Translations under genes and position numbers: made by a program
DNA from: Blastocladiella britannica
Taxonomy: Eukaryota; Blastocladiomycota; Blastocladiomycetes; Blastocladiales; Blastocladiaceae
Reading direction: 5' to 3'
Length of the DNA: 44,442 nucleotides
Assembly (NCBI GenBank): GCA_025349905.2
Contig: MU624592.1
Coordinates: 1-44,442 of the forward strand
In this document: positions 30,905-43,545 of the stretch, in pieces
Numbering within the stretch: position 1 is the first letter of the stretch
How the letters are laid out: each line of letters opens with the position of its first letter
The notes under the pieces: generated by a model
What the model was told of the DNA's origin: nothing
What the model saw: the letters and a program-made list of their open reading frames with translations, nothing else
The model's database searches: none

Positions 30905-33261
30905 ATGAACGCGTCGCCCTCCGCCTCCTCATCGGCGGCACCCGCAGCCCAGCCGTACTCGCTGCCCAAGGTTCTGCATTTTCTGCAGTCGGAATGGCGC
31001 AAGTTTGATCTCGAGCGCAATGCCTGGGAGCTGGAAAAGGCCGAGCTTCATGTGCGTGTGGTGGTTGTCCTTTGCCGCCGGCGCCCGCCTTCCCCTTTTT
31101 TTTTGTGTAACACTTTTTGCTCTGACTGCAGGGCAAAGTCGCCGTCCTCGATGGAGAACGCCGCGCGCTCGAAAGCATCAAGACGGATCTCCTCAAGCGC
31201 ATTCGCTTGCTCGAGTTTGCTCTCCGTCAGGAACGGTACGCGACCATCCTTCCAAATCAACACGAGCAACAAACCTGAACGATAAATGATTTCTTTCTCA
31301 GAGCAAAGGCGGGAGGAACTCAACCCCTTGGGACGACCGGCGCACCTCGCGGAGCGTCTCCTATCCCCGGCGTGGCTCTGGATGGCGACGACGTGTCTGT
31401 CATTGGCAGCACTCTGTCCAGCGCCTCCTTTGGCCCCAAAGTAGCCATGTCCACCAAGATCCGCCATGATACGAGCCGAAGCCGGGATGTGCTCAAGGCG
31501 TACGTTGGATTTTCCCTTTTTTTAACCACCAGCAACAGTCATACCAATTGACCAATATACGGATGCAGGTACCTGAAAGAAGCGTCGACGCTTTCGACTT
31601 CCGCGCTGGGCCGTCCTGTTGTGCGTCCCGCTCTTGGCGTTGACTTGTTTGATGTTCCGGATCATACTTCCTACTCGCAATCGTCGACCGAGCTCCTGAG
31701 CGGCGTGAATGGTGCGACCAATGGAGGAGTGGCATCTGGAGGAGGAAGCGCTGGTGGAGGTGACAATGCAGCTCAAAGGGGCAATGTGACGGCGTCGCAG
31801 GATGGCCAAGACCTCGCAGGCATTCAACCCACCTTGTCGCCGAGCAACTCTCAGGAATCCTTGCGTGATATCGTAAATGGAGGCAGCAACGGGTCCGAGC
31901 GCAAGATTTTGTCCAGGAGGCGAAAGGATTGTACGCTCCCCCTAAACTTTTTTCGTTACTCAAAGAGTTATCTATTCTCACTTGAATCGATCTTTTCGAT
32001 AGCCCTGACCCGCAATGGAGCAGCGACAGCTCCTGCCGGCGCACCCAGTGTGACGCAAGAGAGTCAGTTGGGAGGTCCCGTGAGCGAAGATGATTCGAGT
32101 GCACGGGCTGCCGCCGCTGCCTCCTCTTGGAAACTCAAGTACACGCTTCGCCACCACGTGGATGCAATCCGGATGGTGGATGTTCACCCAACCGAAAATG
32201 TCATGGTGTCGGGGTCGGAGGATATGACCGTCAAGCTTTGGTCTCTGTCTGCTCGGAAAAAGTGCGTTTTTTTTTTCTTCGCCTCTACCAGATTGTCGCC
32301 TCCTCACGTGTCATTTTCTCGGCATGACGTTCATGTAGGGACTTGGAACCCTACCTCACGCTGCGTGCCCACACCAGCCCGGTGCTGGCGGTCGCGTTTG
32401 ATGCCCAAAACGAGTTTGTGTTTTCCGGAGCGGCCGACTCGAGTCTCTTTGTGTGGAAATTGACATCGGATCGGACTCCATACAGCACATATGGTATGAT
32501 GTACATTTTGCACTCTCGGCCAGTTGATATTGACTCCCACCCGCTTGGTGATAGACAAGCGAATCCAGTTGACCCAGTTCACGGGGCATACCGATGCAGT
32601 TTGGGACCTAAAGTCGCACCCGACAAACCCGCTCCTCGCGTCCTGCTCGGCCGACCAAACCGTCAAGCTGTGGGACACGCAGCTTTCGGCGACGCCAATC
32701 CTTCACTCTATGCATTTCGACAGTACCCCAACCTCCCTTGCGTTCATTCCCGGCGATCAAAAGAAAATGGCCGTGTCCACCCGTGATGGTGCCATCCACC
32801 TCGTGGATCTCTTGACGGGGACCATCATTTCGCGACTGGACACGGGCACGGGCGCGCAAGCCAACCGAGTCGCAGCGCACCCGACCATGTCGTTACTGGT
32901 GAGTGTGCACGAGGATCACTCGGCACGGTACACTGACTGGAGCTCGGGGACGCTAGTGCACGAAATGCGCAACGCGCACATGTCGAGCGTGGCCGCCGTC
33001 GACTTCAACCCGAGCGGGCTCTCCGTCGTCACGGCCGGGCACGATTGCTCCACGAGGGTGTGGGATGTCGGCACGCGGTCGTGCGTGTACGAGGTGTCGG
33101 GCCATCGCCGTCGGCGCGACGAGGGCATTTGGTGTGTTCGGTTTGCGGCGCTCCATTCCGCTTCCAATTCAAGCAGCAGCGCGGGGGGGCAGTCCTCACA
33201 AGGATCTGTCATGGTGACCGCCGGTGCCGACTCGTTGGCCAAGTTCTACGCTTCAACGTGA
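30905..33261 (+). CDS. STRN: Striatin (STRIPAK scaffold; fungal Pro11/Far8), 643 aa, 7 exons
   Basis: Regulatory B''' subunit of PP2A and scaffold of the STRIPAK complex. In fungi it governs cell fusion, development and Hippo-like signalling. Exons are 30905-31051, 31132-31235, 31302-31499, 31569-31930, 32003-32261, 32339-32493 and 32555-33261, total divisible by three. The N-terminal block LPKVLHFLQSEWRKFDLERN matches striatin's caveolin-binding/coiled-coil start (IPGILHFLQHEWARFEVER). It is followed by DGERRALESIKTDLLKRIRLLEFALRQERAK. A KAYLKEA segment corresponds to RQYLQEVG in animals. Seven WD40-like repeats from about residue 350 include WKLKYTLRHHVDAIRMV, GSEDMTVKLW, GHTDAVWDLKSHP and the terminal TAGADSLAKFY, as in ASAGADALAKVF. 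Confidence 0.92.
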
Positions 33262-33315
33262 AGTATCATAAAAAAAAGTCGTTTATATAATTCTCTGAGC
33301 ACTGTCGTCCGGCGA

Positions 33316-34116
33316 TTAGATGAGTTTCTTGGCGTGGAAGAACCGCTTCAGGTACATGACCTGCCAGCCAGCAAGGGCCAAGATAGTCCCAATCGAAAGC
33401 AAGCTGAAATAGAGGATGCGCTCGTTGGTGGACTCTGTGTTATGCAGTCAGTTTCCAGCTTGGCCCCAGTTGATCAAGTCAGTGCACAACATACCGTTGG
33501 TCGAGCGCATGCGCCGCTCGCGCGCCTTCAAAAACTCCATCTCGTCCACCAGCTGAACGATGATTGCTTTATAGACCAAGCAAAAAAAAAAAAAACGGAC
33601 GTCATCCAAGACTTTTTCCAGTCGCTGCAGCTCCAACTCGGCCGGCTTCAAGTGCTCGCTTCTGGCCGCCTCCAGCAGCGCCTTGTCGTCCAGGGCGTCT
33701 GCGCCCGTGTCCAGCGTCACGGAAATGGTGCGCTGGAGCGTTGGCGACGGCTGGAAGCCCTCCTCGAGCGTGTTGGTAAAGCAAATGGTGAGCTCGGCGT
33801 GGTCCAGCGTCGTGAGCACAAAGTTGGCCACTCCGTCGGCGCCGGCGCGGACGTAATACTGGTTGGCGTGCGGGCCAACATCAAACACATTCACGTCCAC
33901 GATTTGGTGCGAGCCGCTGGCCGGGCCTACATCAAACGACCCGCGGACATGCACGTTGCGGCCAACGTAGGACGAGAGGCAGCGGTGGTTCTTGTCCTGC
34001 GAGCCCTTGGGCAGCGCCGGCAGCTCGAACTTGATGGCGGCCGCCGACGCGATCAGGATCGACACCAGCGCCGCGAGAAATGCCATGTGAGCCACAGGTG
34101 TTTGGCGTCGCAGCAT
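33316..34116 (-). CDS. TMED10: p24 cargo receptor, TMED10/Erv25 type, 230 aa, 3 exons
   Basis: Type I membrane protein cycling between ER and Golgi in COPII/COPI vesicles, a cargo receptor for GPI-anchored proteins. Exons are 34116-33601, 33552-33495 and 33434-33316. The first intron is only 48 bp; its acceptor at 33553 is chosen because it gives the same coiled-coil length as animal TMED10. A signal peptide (about residues 10-27) precedes a GOLD domain with a paired Cys (CLSSY, ICFTN). Then comes the coiled coil [13 protein letters not shown] joined to [30 protein letters not shown] leads into the single transmembrane helix. The tail RFFHAKKLI carries the FF COPII signal and a dilysine KKxx COPI signal. 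Confidence 0.93.
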
Positions 34117-34822
34117 GGTTGGTGGTGGAAATAGTGTATTTTTTAATTAAGAAGGACGGACAACATGGCTGCTCAATGAACGCACGTGAACCCCCGTTTC
34201 AATAGGGAGCTTAACTGAGCCTGTGACTCAGGGGAAAAAACAAAGAGGGGGGATCTTGGACAAGTTTTGACGGCATTCTGAATCGAGTGGAAAGATTCCG
34301 ACATCCCAGGTCGCTTGGGTCACCCTTTCACGTCATTTGCGAGCAGCTTGACTGACACCGCCTTGTATTTTTTTGATAGGTCAAAAGTAAGCTCCAGACC
34401 GAGTGCAGATCAAGGCAAGGTCAAGCACGAATCCAGGATCAAAGTATCAAACGGGTCGGATCGGGAGCGGTCGGCGGGGTCGGGATGAGTGGAAATAGCT
34501 GGAATGTAAGAAATCTATTGGAAATATTGGATCCGAGCGCTGGAGCTGAAGAGCTCGGATATCGGAATGGCAGTGGAAGCCCAAGCTGGATATCCTATTA
34601 CTGGATCAAAAAAGAAATGCTAATGTAAGAGCGAACAGAAATATCGGCGAGAAAACCGGACTGGCTTGACATTGGAACGAGAATGGGCATTGGAATTCAT
34701 ATGGAAGGATAGGGACACGAAAATTCCATGCAAAGTAAATCGTTGTCCGATTTCCATGGCAGGCCAACTTGGAATTCCATCTCCTATACCGGTTTTAGGG
34801 CGCAGCCGTGGAGGCACGCCGA
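34117..34822. other. Gene-free stretch with repeated ATTGGAA words
   Basis: Seven hundred bases upstream of the p24 gene and downstream of the kinase-fusion gene, with no credible coding frame. The heptamer ATTGGAA occurs at 34517, 34671 and 34689, with further TGGAA words around it. The same heptamer marks the 16851-17489 upstream region. It probably holds the p24 promoter. Confidence 0.45.
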
Positions 34823-37619
<2,797 letters not shown>

Positions 37620-37754
37620 GTTTGCAATTAATTATGTAGAAACTATTTTCTTTTGGAAGGCAAAAAAATATTGAAAAAAAGCGGCATGCATTTAATTATG
37701 CTTTAATAAATAAGGGATGTATGATCCCTGATAATTGCATCACCGAATACGCTA

Positions 37755-40510
37755 CTACGCCAGTGCAGAAGACTCATTCCCCCGGACTCCCCCTTCAGCC
37801 GCGACAGAGCGCGCTGGCGATTCGGCACGTGTGCCCTTGGCCTTGGAAATGCGCCAAAGTCGCGCTCGCTGGTCTCCACTCCCGCTGACCAAAATCAGCT
37901 CACCTTCATCCTTTTCGCCCTCCATCAACGGGAAGGCACCGAGAGCAACTGAAATACCTGTTGGTATGAGCGAGTTAGTTGTCAAGCGAAATGAAGCCAG
38001 AAAAAAAGATTGTGTAAACATACAACTGTTGCCTGTTGGCAGGAAAAATTAGGCAGGCATATATACATGTTATGGGTGAGAAGTTTTCCAGGACACATTG
38101 ATGGTATAAATATACGTACGATGACCCTGAAGCACCATCAATGGCTCCGACGTGGACAAATCCCAAAGGTAGACGCCGCGATCCTTGGATCCGCTGACAA
38201 CGTATCGACCAGAGGGGTCATATGCGAGGGAAAGGACAAAGTCGCGGTGACCACGCAGCATCCGCGTCAGCGAGGCACTGACGATCGGGGCCTGTGCGGC
38301 GAGGGCAATGCGAGCAGAGGTTTCCGTTTCGCGCGCAATGGCTGCCAGAGGCCGGTAATCGGGAATGTCCCAAACGGCAATGCAGCAGTCCAGGCTGCCA
38401 GAAACGAGTTGGCGACCATCCTTTGGCCGGAACGCCAGCGAGTACACCGAGTCTTGGTGGGATTGGAGGCGGTCAAGTAGCGTGCCAGTCGCAAGGTCGA
38501 AAACGCGCACATACTTGTCCAGGGAGCCGGTGGCAACAAACTGGCCGCATGGACTGAAGGCAACAGAGGTGACCGAATAGTCCCGAGGCTCTGGCAGGTC
38601 AAAGGGAGTCGCGGGAACCTGAGTCCGATCAAACTTGTGGGCGGCCAGCATGACAATGCTCGGCTCGTCATCGTGTTGCAACACGTGGATGCACGTTTCC
38701 TTTTCGAGATCATAGATGCGCGCGGTGCAATCACCCGAGCCCGAGACAAGGAAGCGGCCGTCGGGAGAAAAGCCGAGCGAATAAATGTCGGCCCAGTGGC
38801 CCTCAAAACGGCGCTCGACACGCGGGCCGTCGCCAAGGAATGACCACACGCGGATAATGCGGTCCTCGGCGCCAGATGCCACCAAGCGCGAGTCGGGCGA
38901 GAAACACAGGCTCCGGATGTAAAGGTCCGACGCCCCAGTCGGAGCAACGCCACCAATGGCAGGGGCGTCATTGGGCTGCAAGCGGACAACCGTGTCACCA
39001 TTCAGAGAGGCGACCCGCTGGCCCGTCTTGGAGTCCCATACAATTGCCATTTTGTTGGCACCGGTGGCCACGTAGCGGCCGTTCCCGGACAAGGCGACCG
39101 AACACACAACGCTGGCGTGACGGAGAGTGTGGATGACATCGACGTCAAATGCAGACGGGGCAGCAGACGAGGCGCTGGTCTTGTTGGTCTGGAGGAAAAT
39201 GGCACCCCAGCCGTGGCCGCTCTTGCGTCCGGCAGGGACCAAGTTGGCAGCAGCGCCATCGGCGGGTCCCCAAGCAGTTTCCGCTGCCGGAAGAGAGGCC
39301 TTGGTGCTCGGGGCACTGCCAAGCTGTTTAGAGCCGGGAGAGTCGGTGGGTTGGATCGGGGCGATCGCAGCGGCCGCCTCTTCGCCGGCCCGAGAGCCAG
39401 CGTTACCCGCCGCCTGGTGTGGGTGCGGTGGTACGGACTGCTGCGGCTTTGGTGGCAGAATGGCGGAGGAGGCAGAGGCAAGGTGCTCGGGTGCCGATTG
39501 TAGAGCAGCGGCAGCTTGGGGCAAAGCCGCGTCGGCAACAGCGATCGGCGCAGAAGGAGCAGACTGGCCACTAGCGGATTGAGTGGGAGGAGCAGGCGAC
39601 GCTCGGGGAGCACCCGCGCTAGGTGTGGCCGCGGGTGGCAAGGACGACCGCGGCATGGGCGACGCGCGAGCCACGTCCGAGACGGAGGCCTTGCGCCCGG
39701 GGGCAAGCGAGTCGGCAGCAAGTGTGGGCAGGGGGAAGGTGCCGGAAGGAGACGCTGCCGCGGCAGCAGTAGTGGCAGCCAAGGGGTGAGGAGGCTGTTG
39801 TTGCTGCAGCTGCAGTTGCTGCTGATGGTGCAGGTGGTGGGGCTGCTGTAGAGGCTGAGGTTGGGTGTGGCCAAGGTGGTGGCCAGTGGCGGCGGGGGCA
39901 GAGGTCAGCGGCCCCGGGCCAGACGAGGAGGCGGCCAGAGGTGCACTGGAGGTGGGGACGGCCGGAGCAGGACCAGAAGCGTCCGGCAGCGACGGCATGC
40001 CCAGCTGCTGCTGCAGGGCTGACACCTGTGCTTGAGAGCGCTGGATCTCGAGCTGCAGTGCACGGATATCGTCGTGGTACTGCTGCTTGGCCCGGGCGTG
40101 AGCAAACTCGAGGTCCTTGAGCTGGCGCTGGATAAAAGTCATGTCCTGCAGTTGGACATTGACTTTACAGGTGCATTGTGGAGAAATGTCAGTTATGGAG
40201 TACGCGGAGGTACGGGCATAAATATAAATAACGCACAGCGGGCCTCCAACTCGTCACGCTGTGCCCGGATGGCCATGGAAGCATGATACTCGTGCACCAG
40301 GGCATCAAGATCGTGGCGTGCGGCGTCCAGATATTCGGCCAAGCGCGCGAACGAGGGGCCGTGTTGAGGCGGCGGTGGGGGCGGCGGGGGAAGCGACGGG
40401 GGAGCAGGGGCCGACAACTGGGGCATTGCCTGAGACGGAGGCAGTGGTGGCGCGGCACCGGCAGCAGCAGCAGCGGCGGCGGCGGCGGCGGACGAGCGCG
40501 AGGTCTGCAT
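37755..40510 (-). CDS. TUP1: Tup1-type global transcriptional co-repressor, 839 aa, 3 exons
   Basis: Nuclear WD40 co-repressor that works with Cyc8/Ssn6 and is recruited by sequence-specific repressors. Exons are 40510-40237, 40162-38120 and 37957-37755, phase-consistent; the last intron (162 bp) is unusually long here. The N-terminus is Ala/Pro-rich, then the tetramerisation helix appears: RLAEYLDAARHDLDALVHEY, split by intron 1, continuing NVQLQDMTFIQRQLKDLE then HARAKQQYHDDIRAL. This matches the Tup1 N-terminal domain. A 250-residue Pro/Gln/Ala-rich linker precedes seven WD40 repeats (HTLRHASVVCSVALSGNGRYVATG; IRSLCFSPDSRLVASGAEDRIIRVW; GHWADIYSLGFSPDGRFLVSGSGD; VTSVAFSPCGQFVATGSLD; HQDSVYSLAFRPKDG; GHRDFVLSLAYDPSGRYVVSGSKDRGVYLWD). 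It is divergent from OPI1. Confidence 0.93.
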
Positions 40511-40584
40511 TCTTTTCTTTCTTTCTTCTCTTACGTGACTGCGACTTGTGAAAAAAGAAAAGAGGAAAAAATCACACTGGAGAG
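40511..40584. promoter_or_regulatory. 74-bp divergent promoter shared by TUP1 and OPI1
   Basis: Both start codons lie within 74 bp. One half is a CTTT/TTCT pyrimidine tract and the other a GAAAAAAGAAAAGAGG purine tract. Between them are TACGTGA (CRE/bHLH-like core) and CTTGTGAAAA (40545-40554), an 8/10 match to the yeast inositol-sensitive element CATGTGAAAT. Functional assignment is speculative. Confidence 0.4.
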
Positions 40585-40636
40585 ATGCCACCACCACCGG
40601 CAAATCCCCCAACCGCCATGCCCCCCACCACCATGG

Positions 40637-40668
<32 letters not shown>

Positions 40669-42344
40669 GCCCCACCCCTTGTCCCAGACGACGAGCTCGC
40701 CGCTGCCCGCGCCCTGGACCTCATGCGCCGCTCCCGCCCTTATGACTCGGCCTGCTCCTCGGTCACGGACCCGGTCCCGGACCCGTCCTCGGTCGACTTG
40801 ATGATGATGGACGACACTGCTGCTATGGACATTCCTTCCTCGTCGTCCGCCGCCGCCGCCGCTCCCGCCGCTCCCCCCACTCCAACTTCGTCGCTCTTCT
40901 TTGACCGCATGTCGGCCTTGCCCCTGGTCGGGTCGGGCGTGCGCTCCATCTCCACCCTCTACGAATCCACCAAGCAGTCGTCGCGCGTGGTCAATGCCAC
41001 CGCCTCCGCTATCGAATCGTACCTCCTCCCACCATATACTACTCCCCCGGATGGTGCGACTTTGCCCTCGGCCGCTGCTGCCGCCACGCCTCCGGCTGCA
41101 CCCCAAGCACATCTTCCCCGGTTGCCCGAACTGGATGCAATGCCCCCTGCGCTCCTCGAGCCTCCTGCACACTCTGCGGCTTTCAGTGGTATGCTATTGA
41201 CTATTGTATGCGACCTTACACCCCCAAACTAATATATTTATAAATAAAAAATAAGCTCCCCGCCAACGGTCACGGTGGCAGCAAGTCACGGCCGGTGCGG
41301 TTGCTGTCGCTGGGGCCGGTGCTGCCGTCATTTCGGAAGAGAGCCTCAAATCGCTTCGGTACTGCTTGGAATGGCTTCAGGTAGTGTTTTTTTTTCTTTT
41401 CTTTCCTTCCTTTATTTTATATGTGGAACTCACATGTATACGTTGAATCCGGCAACTTTTAGTACGCGACGCACCAACTGGAAGCCCACATTCAAAGCCT
41501 TCGTGACTTTATCGCGCACGCGCTGTCGTCAGGGCTCGCGAGCATCACGTACCCTACAGACACCGTCTTCCGTTACGGCCCGAGCATGCTGGCGGATATC
41601 AAGCGCGATATCGCTGAAACGCTTCGTCGGGTGGTGGACGTGGTTGGCCGCTACGCTGGCAACCTCTTGTCGGGCGAGGCACGCATCCGCGTTCGTGGCT
41701 TCATTTTGTCGCTGCCGAACCGCTGGGCGGCGTTGCAAGCCGCAACCGCCGCCGCACAGGGCTCGGAATCAAGCGAGGCCCAGCAGGTGATGGCCTTCGC
41801 GGCCGATGCGGGCGGGATTCTGTACTCGATCCAGGAAGTGTTTGGGTCGTCCATCAACACGGCACAGTGGGTCCGCGGAACGCTGAACCGCGTTCCAATC
41901 GTTGGGTCGTTTGTGTCACACCAGCCGTCGCTGGATTCACCCGTCCTTGCCATGCACCCGCCATCGTCGCCCGCTCTTGCCCATGGCATGGCCAGCATGT
42001 CGCTGACTCCGACTGCTGTGCCTCTCGGCGGCGGGCCTGCACCAGTGGTGGAAATGATTTCTGACCATGGAATGCTCCCTGGTTCCTTCCACACGCACCG
42101 CCACATGGAACCACCGACTCGAAAGCGCCGAAACGACCAACTTCACCAACAGCAGCAGCAGCAGCAACAGCACCACCTTCACCACCATCACCACCCTTTT
42201 CAACACCACCATCATGGAATCACTGGCGCCGCCGCGACAGCACCACTCGATGTGGCATCCGAGGCGGCCGAGCCCATGGACCAGAGCAGCGAAGGTGACG
42301 CATGCGAGCTGGAGGCAGCTCGGAAGCGCAAAAAGTGTGCTTGA
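40585..42344 (+). CDS. OPI1: Opi1-like repressor of phospholipid biosynthesis, 536 aa, 3 exons
   Basis: In yeast Opi1 senses phosphatidic acid at the ER and represses INO1 and other phospholipid genes. Exons are 40585-41188, 41256-41380 and 41463-42344, phase-consistent. The N-terminus has a Thr11 run and low-complexity Ala/Pro/Ser. The Opi1 family core starts with SISTLYESTKQSSRVVNA, then RWQQVTAGAVAVAG, ISEESLKSLRYCLEWLQ (about residues 227-243), YATHQLEAHIQSLRDFI and DIKRDIAETLRRVVDVVGRYAG. A further conserved helix gives VRGFILSLPNRW. The C-terminus carries Gln8/His-rich tracts and a basic RKRRN, ending in EAARKRKK. No obvious FFAT motif (ER/VAP tether of yeast Opi1) is seen. It sits head-to-head with TUP1, the co-repressor used by yeast Opi1. 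Confidence 0.85.
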
Positions 42345-43098
42345 AAATGTCTTCATTTTATTCGCAGTTGAAGGACGATGGATGGCAAGTTATTTTATTT
42401 TTTGGATAAAGATTTTTTTTTTTTTTGGACAAGAAAGGCGATCCAATTTTCGGCAAGGGAATCAAATGTAGTAGCGACATGTTATTGTGGTACCAAATAG
42501 TGACCCTCACGCGCACATTCCCAGCACTATGCAAATTGCTTGGCTCCATTCGGCTTGTACATCGGCAAAAAGTTTTGAACAAGGCGCCACAAACCCGTTT
42601 GAAGTCAAAATAACCTCAAAACGGCATACCCAAAATATAAACAAGTAAATATGGAAATATTTTTATACCACCGAGATGAACGATATTTTTCAAGTATATT
42701 TTGTTCTTGTACTATTGCCATCCTGGTCCAGCAAGGGGTGCTACCATGGGGCATGGCGCAATGGTTTGTCCCACTGTTTTGATCGTTTCTCTTTGCTTGA
42801 CCATCAACTACTGACCCCACTGCGACTCTGTACTCAACAGCTGGACAGCGCCCTGACCACCATTGGCGCTCTGCCATTTGCCTATGACCCTGCCAATAGA
42901 ATCCGACTGACGCGCTGATTCGCACCACGCGTCTTCTCTCTTGTCCACCTGTCTTGACTCGGGCCAGCAACATGGCATCCCAGAAACCAATCCGTGCTAT
43001 TGCCCAACTCGCCAGCCGAACTTAAAAATGGAATACACGTGTTGAATCGTATTGCCATCGCTCCTGACAATATAATATAATATATTTAAAAAAACCGT
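42345..43098. other. Gene-free, A/T-richer stretch
   Basis: No reading frame of coding quality. It contains a T14-type run near 42412-42426 and scattered A/T-rich words, and composition is visibly less G+C-rich than the genes to the left. The left part is OPI1 3' UTR; the right part flanks the transposase-like remnant and may include decayed element sequence, which I cannot prove. Confidence 0.4.
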
Positions 43099-43403
43099 TT
43101 ACTCAATCATATCACAAATATCCTTGTCCTCGAGGAGGTTGAACGTGTGCTGTTCTGCAAAGTGGCTCAACACGTACTGGGGCACAACGACTGCCGGCGC
43201 TTTGCGCCGTTTCTTGGTGCTGTTGTGCTGGGCTCAGGGCTGTTCCTTTGCCAGCGGAACCTTGACGATGTGTGCTGCCGTCATGACAGAGCTGATCGGG
43301 ATGACCTTGCACCGTGGCGTGATCGTATCGGCAAAAACGACCATTTGCTCAGCCAGCCCCTTGCCTTTGCGCGAAATAATCCGAATGAAAGCAAAAGTCA
43401 CCA
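43099..43403 (-). pseudogene. KDZ/Plavaka-like transposase C-terminal remnant with in-frame TGA
   Basis: One frame reads VVTFAFIRIISRKGKG, MVVFADTI-PRCKVIPISSVMTAAHIVKV, PLAKEQP, then TGA at 43236-43234, and continues with 44 more codons to TAA at 43099: STKKRRKAPAVVVPQYVLSHFAEQHTFNLLED and on. The pattern of a short beta segment, V-IP-SS-x4-AHIV and finally Y-x3-HFAEQH-F resembles C-termini of fungal KDZ/Plavaka (CACTA-like) transposases, which I judged by eye. The internal stop suggests decay; readthrough or a tiny unrecognised intron is possible. The open frame and a phase-matching 142-bp intron could also attach it to the exon at 43849-43546. Confidence 0.4.
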
Positions 43404-43428
43404 CTTGTGCTGTCAGAACGGATGGCGT

Positions 43429-43453
43429 GGATGCATGCGTGGATGCATGCGTG
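43429..43453. repeat. 12-bp tandem duplication (GGATGCATGCGT)
   Basis: Two adjacent copies of ggatgcatgcgt, each containing the palindrome atgcat, lie just upstream (minus-strand sense) of the transposase-like fragment. They sit inside the candidate intron 43545-43404. Confidence 0.7.
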
Positions 43454-43545
43454 CAAAAACCCAGCGCGGAGACGCTCGCGCCCGTTCTAGTCGACCTCGA
43501 GGTACAGTAGTCCGTCTGCCCGTGTTGCATCACCAGCGCAACCAC

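Noticed and set aside
33334..34134. Plus-strand open frame opposite the p24 gene
   Set aside because: The p24 protein on the minus strand is motif-complete from signal peptide to KKLI tail.
42676..42918. 80-codon plus-strand frame near the right end
   Set aside because: No similarity or domain pattern, A/T-rich surroundings and no supporting splice partners.
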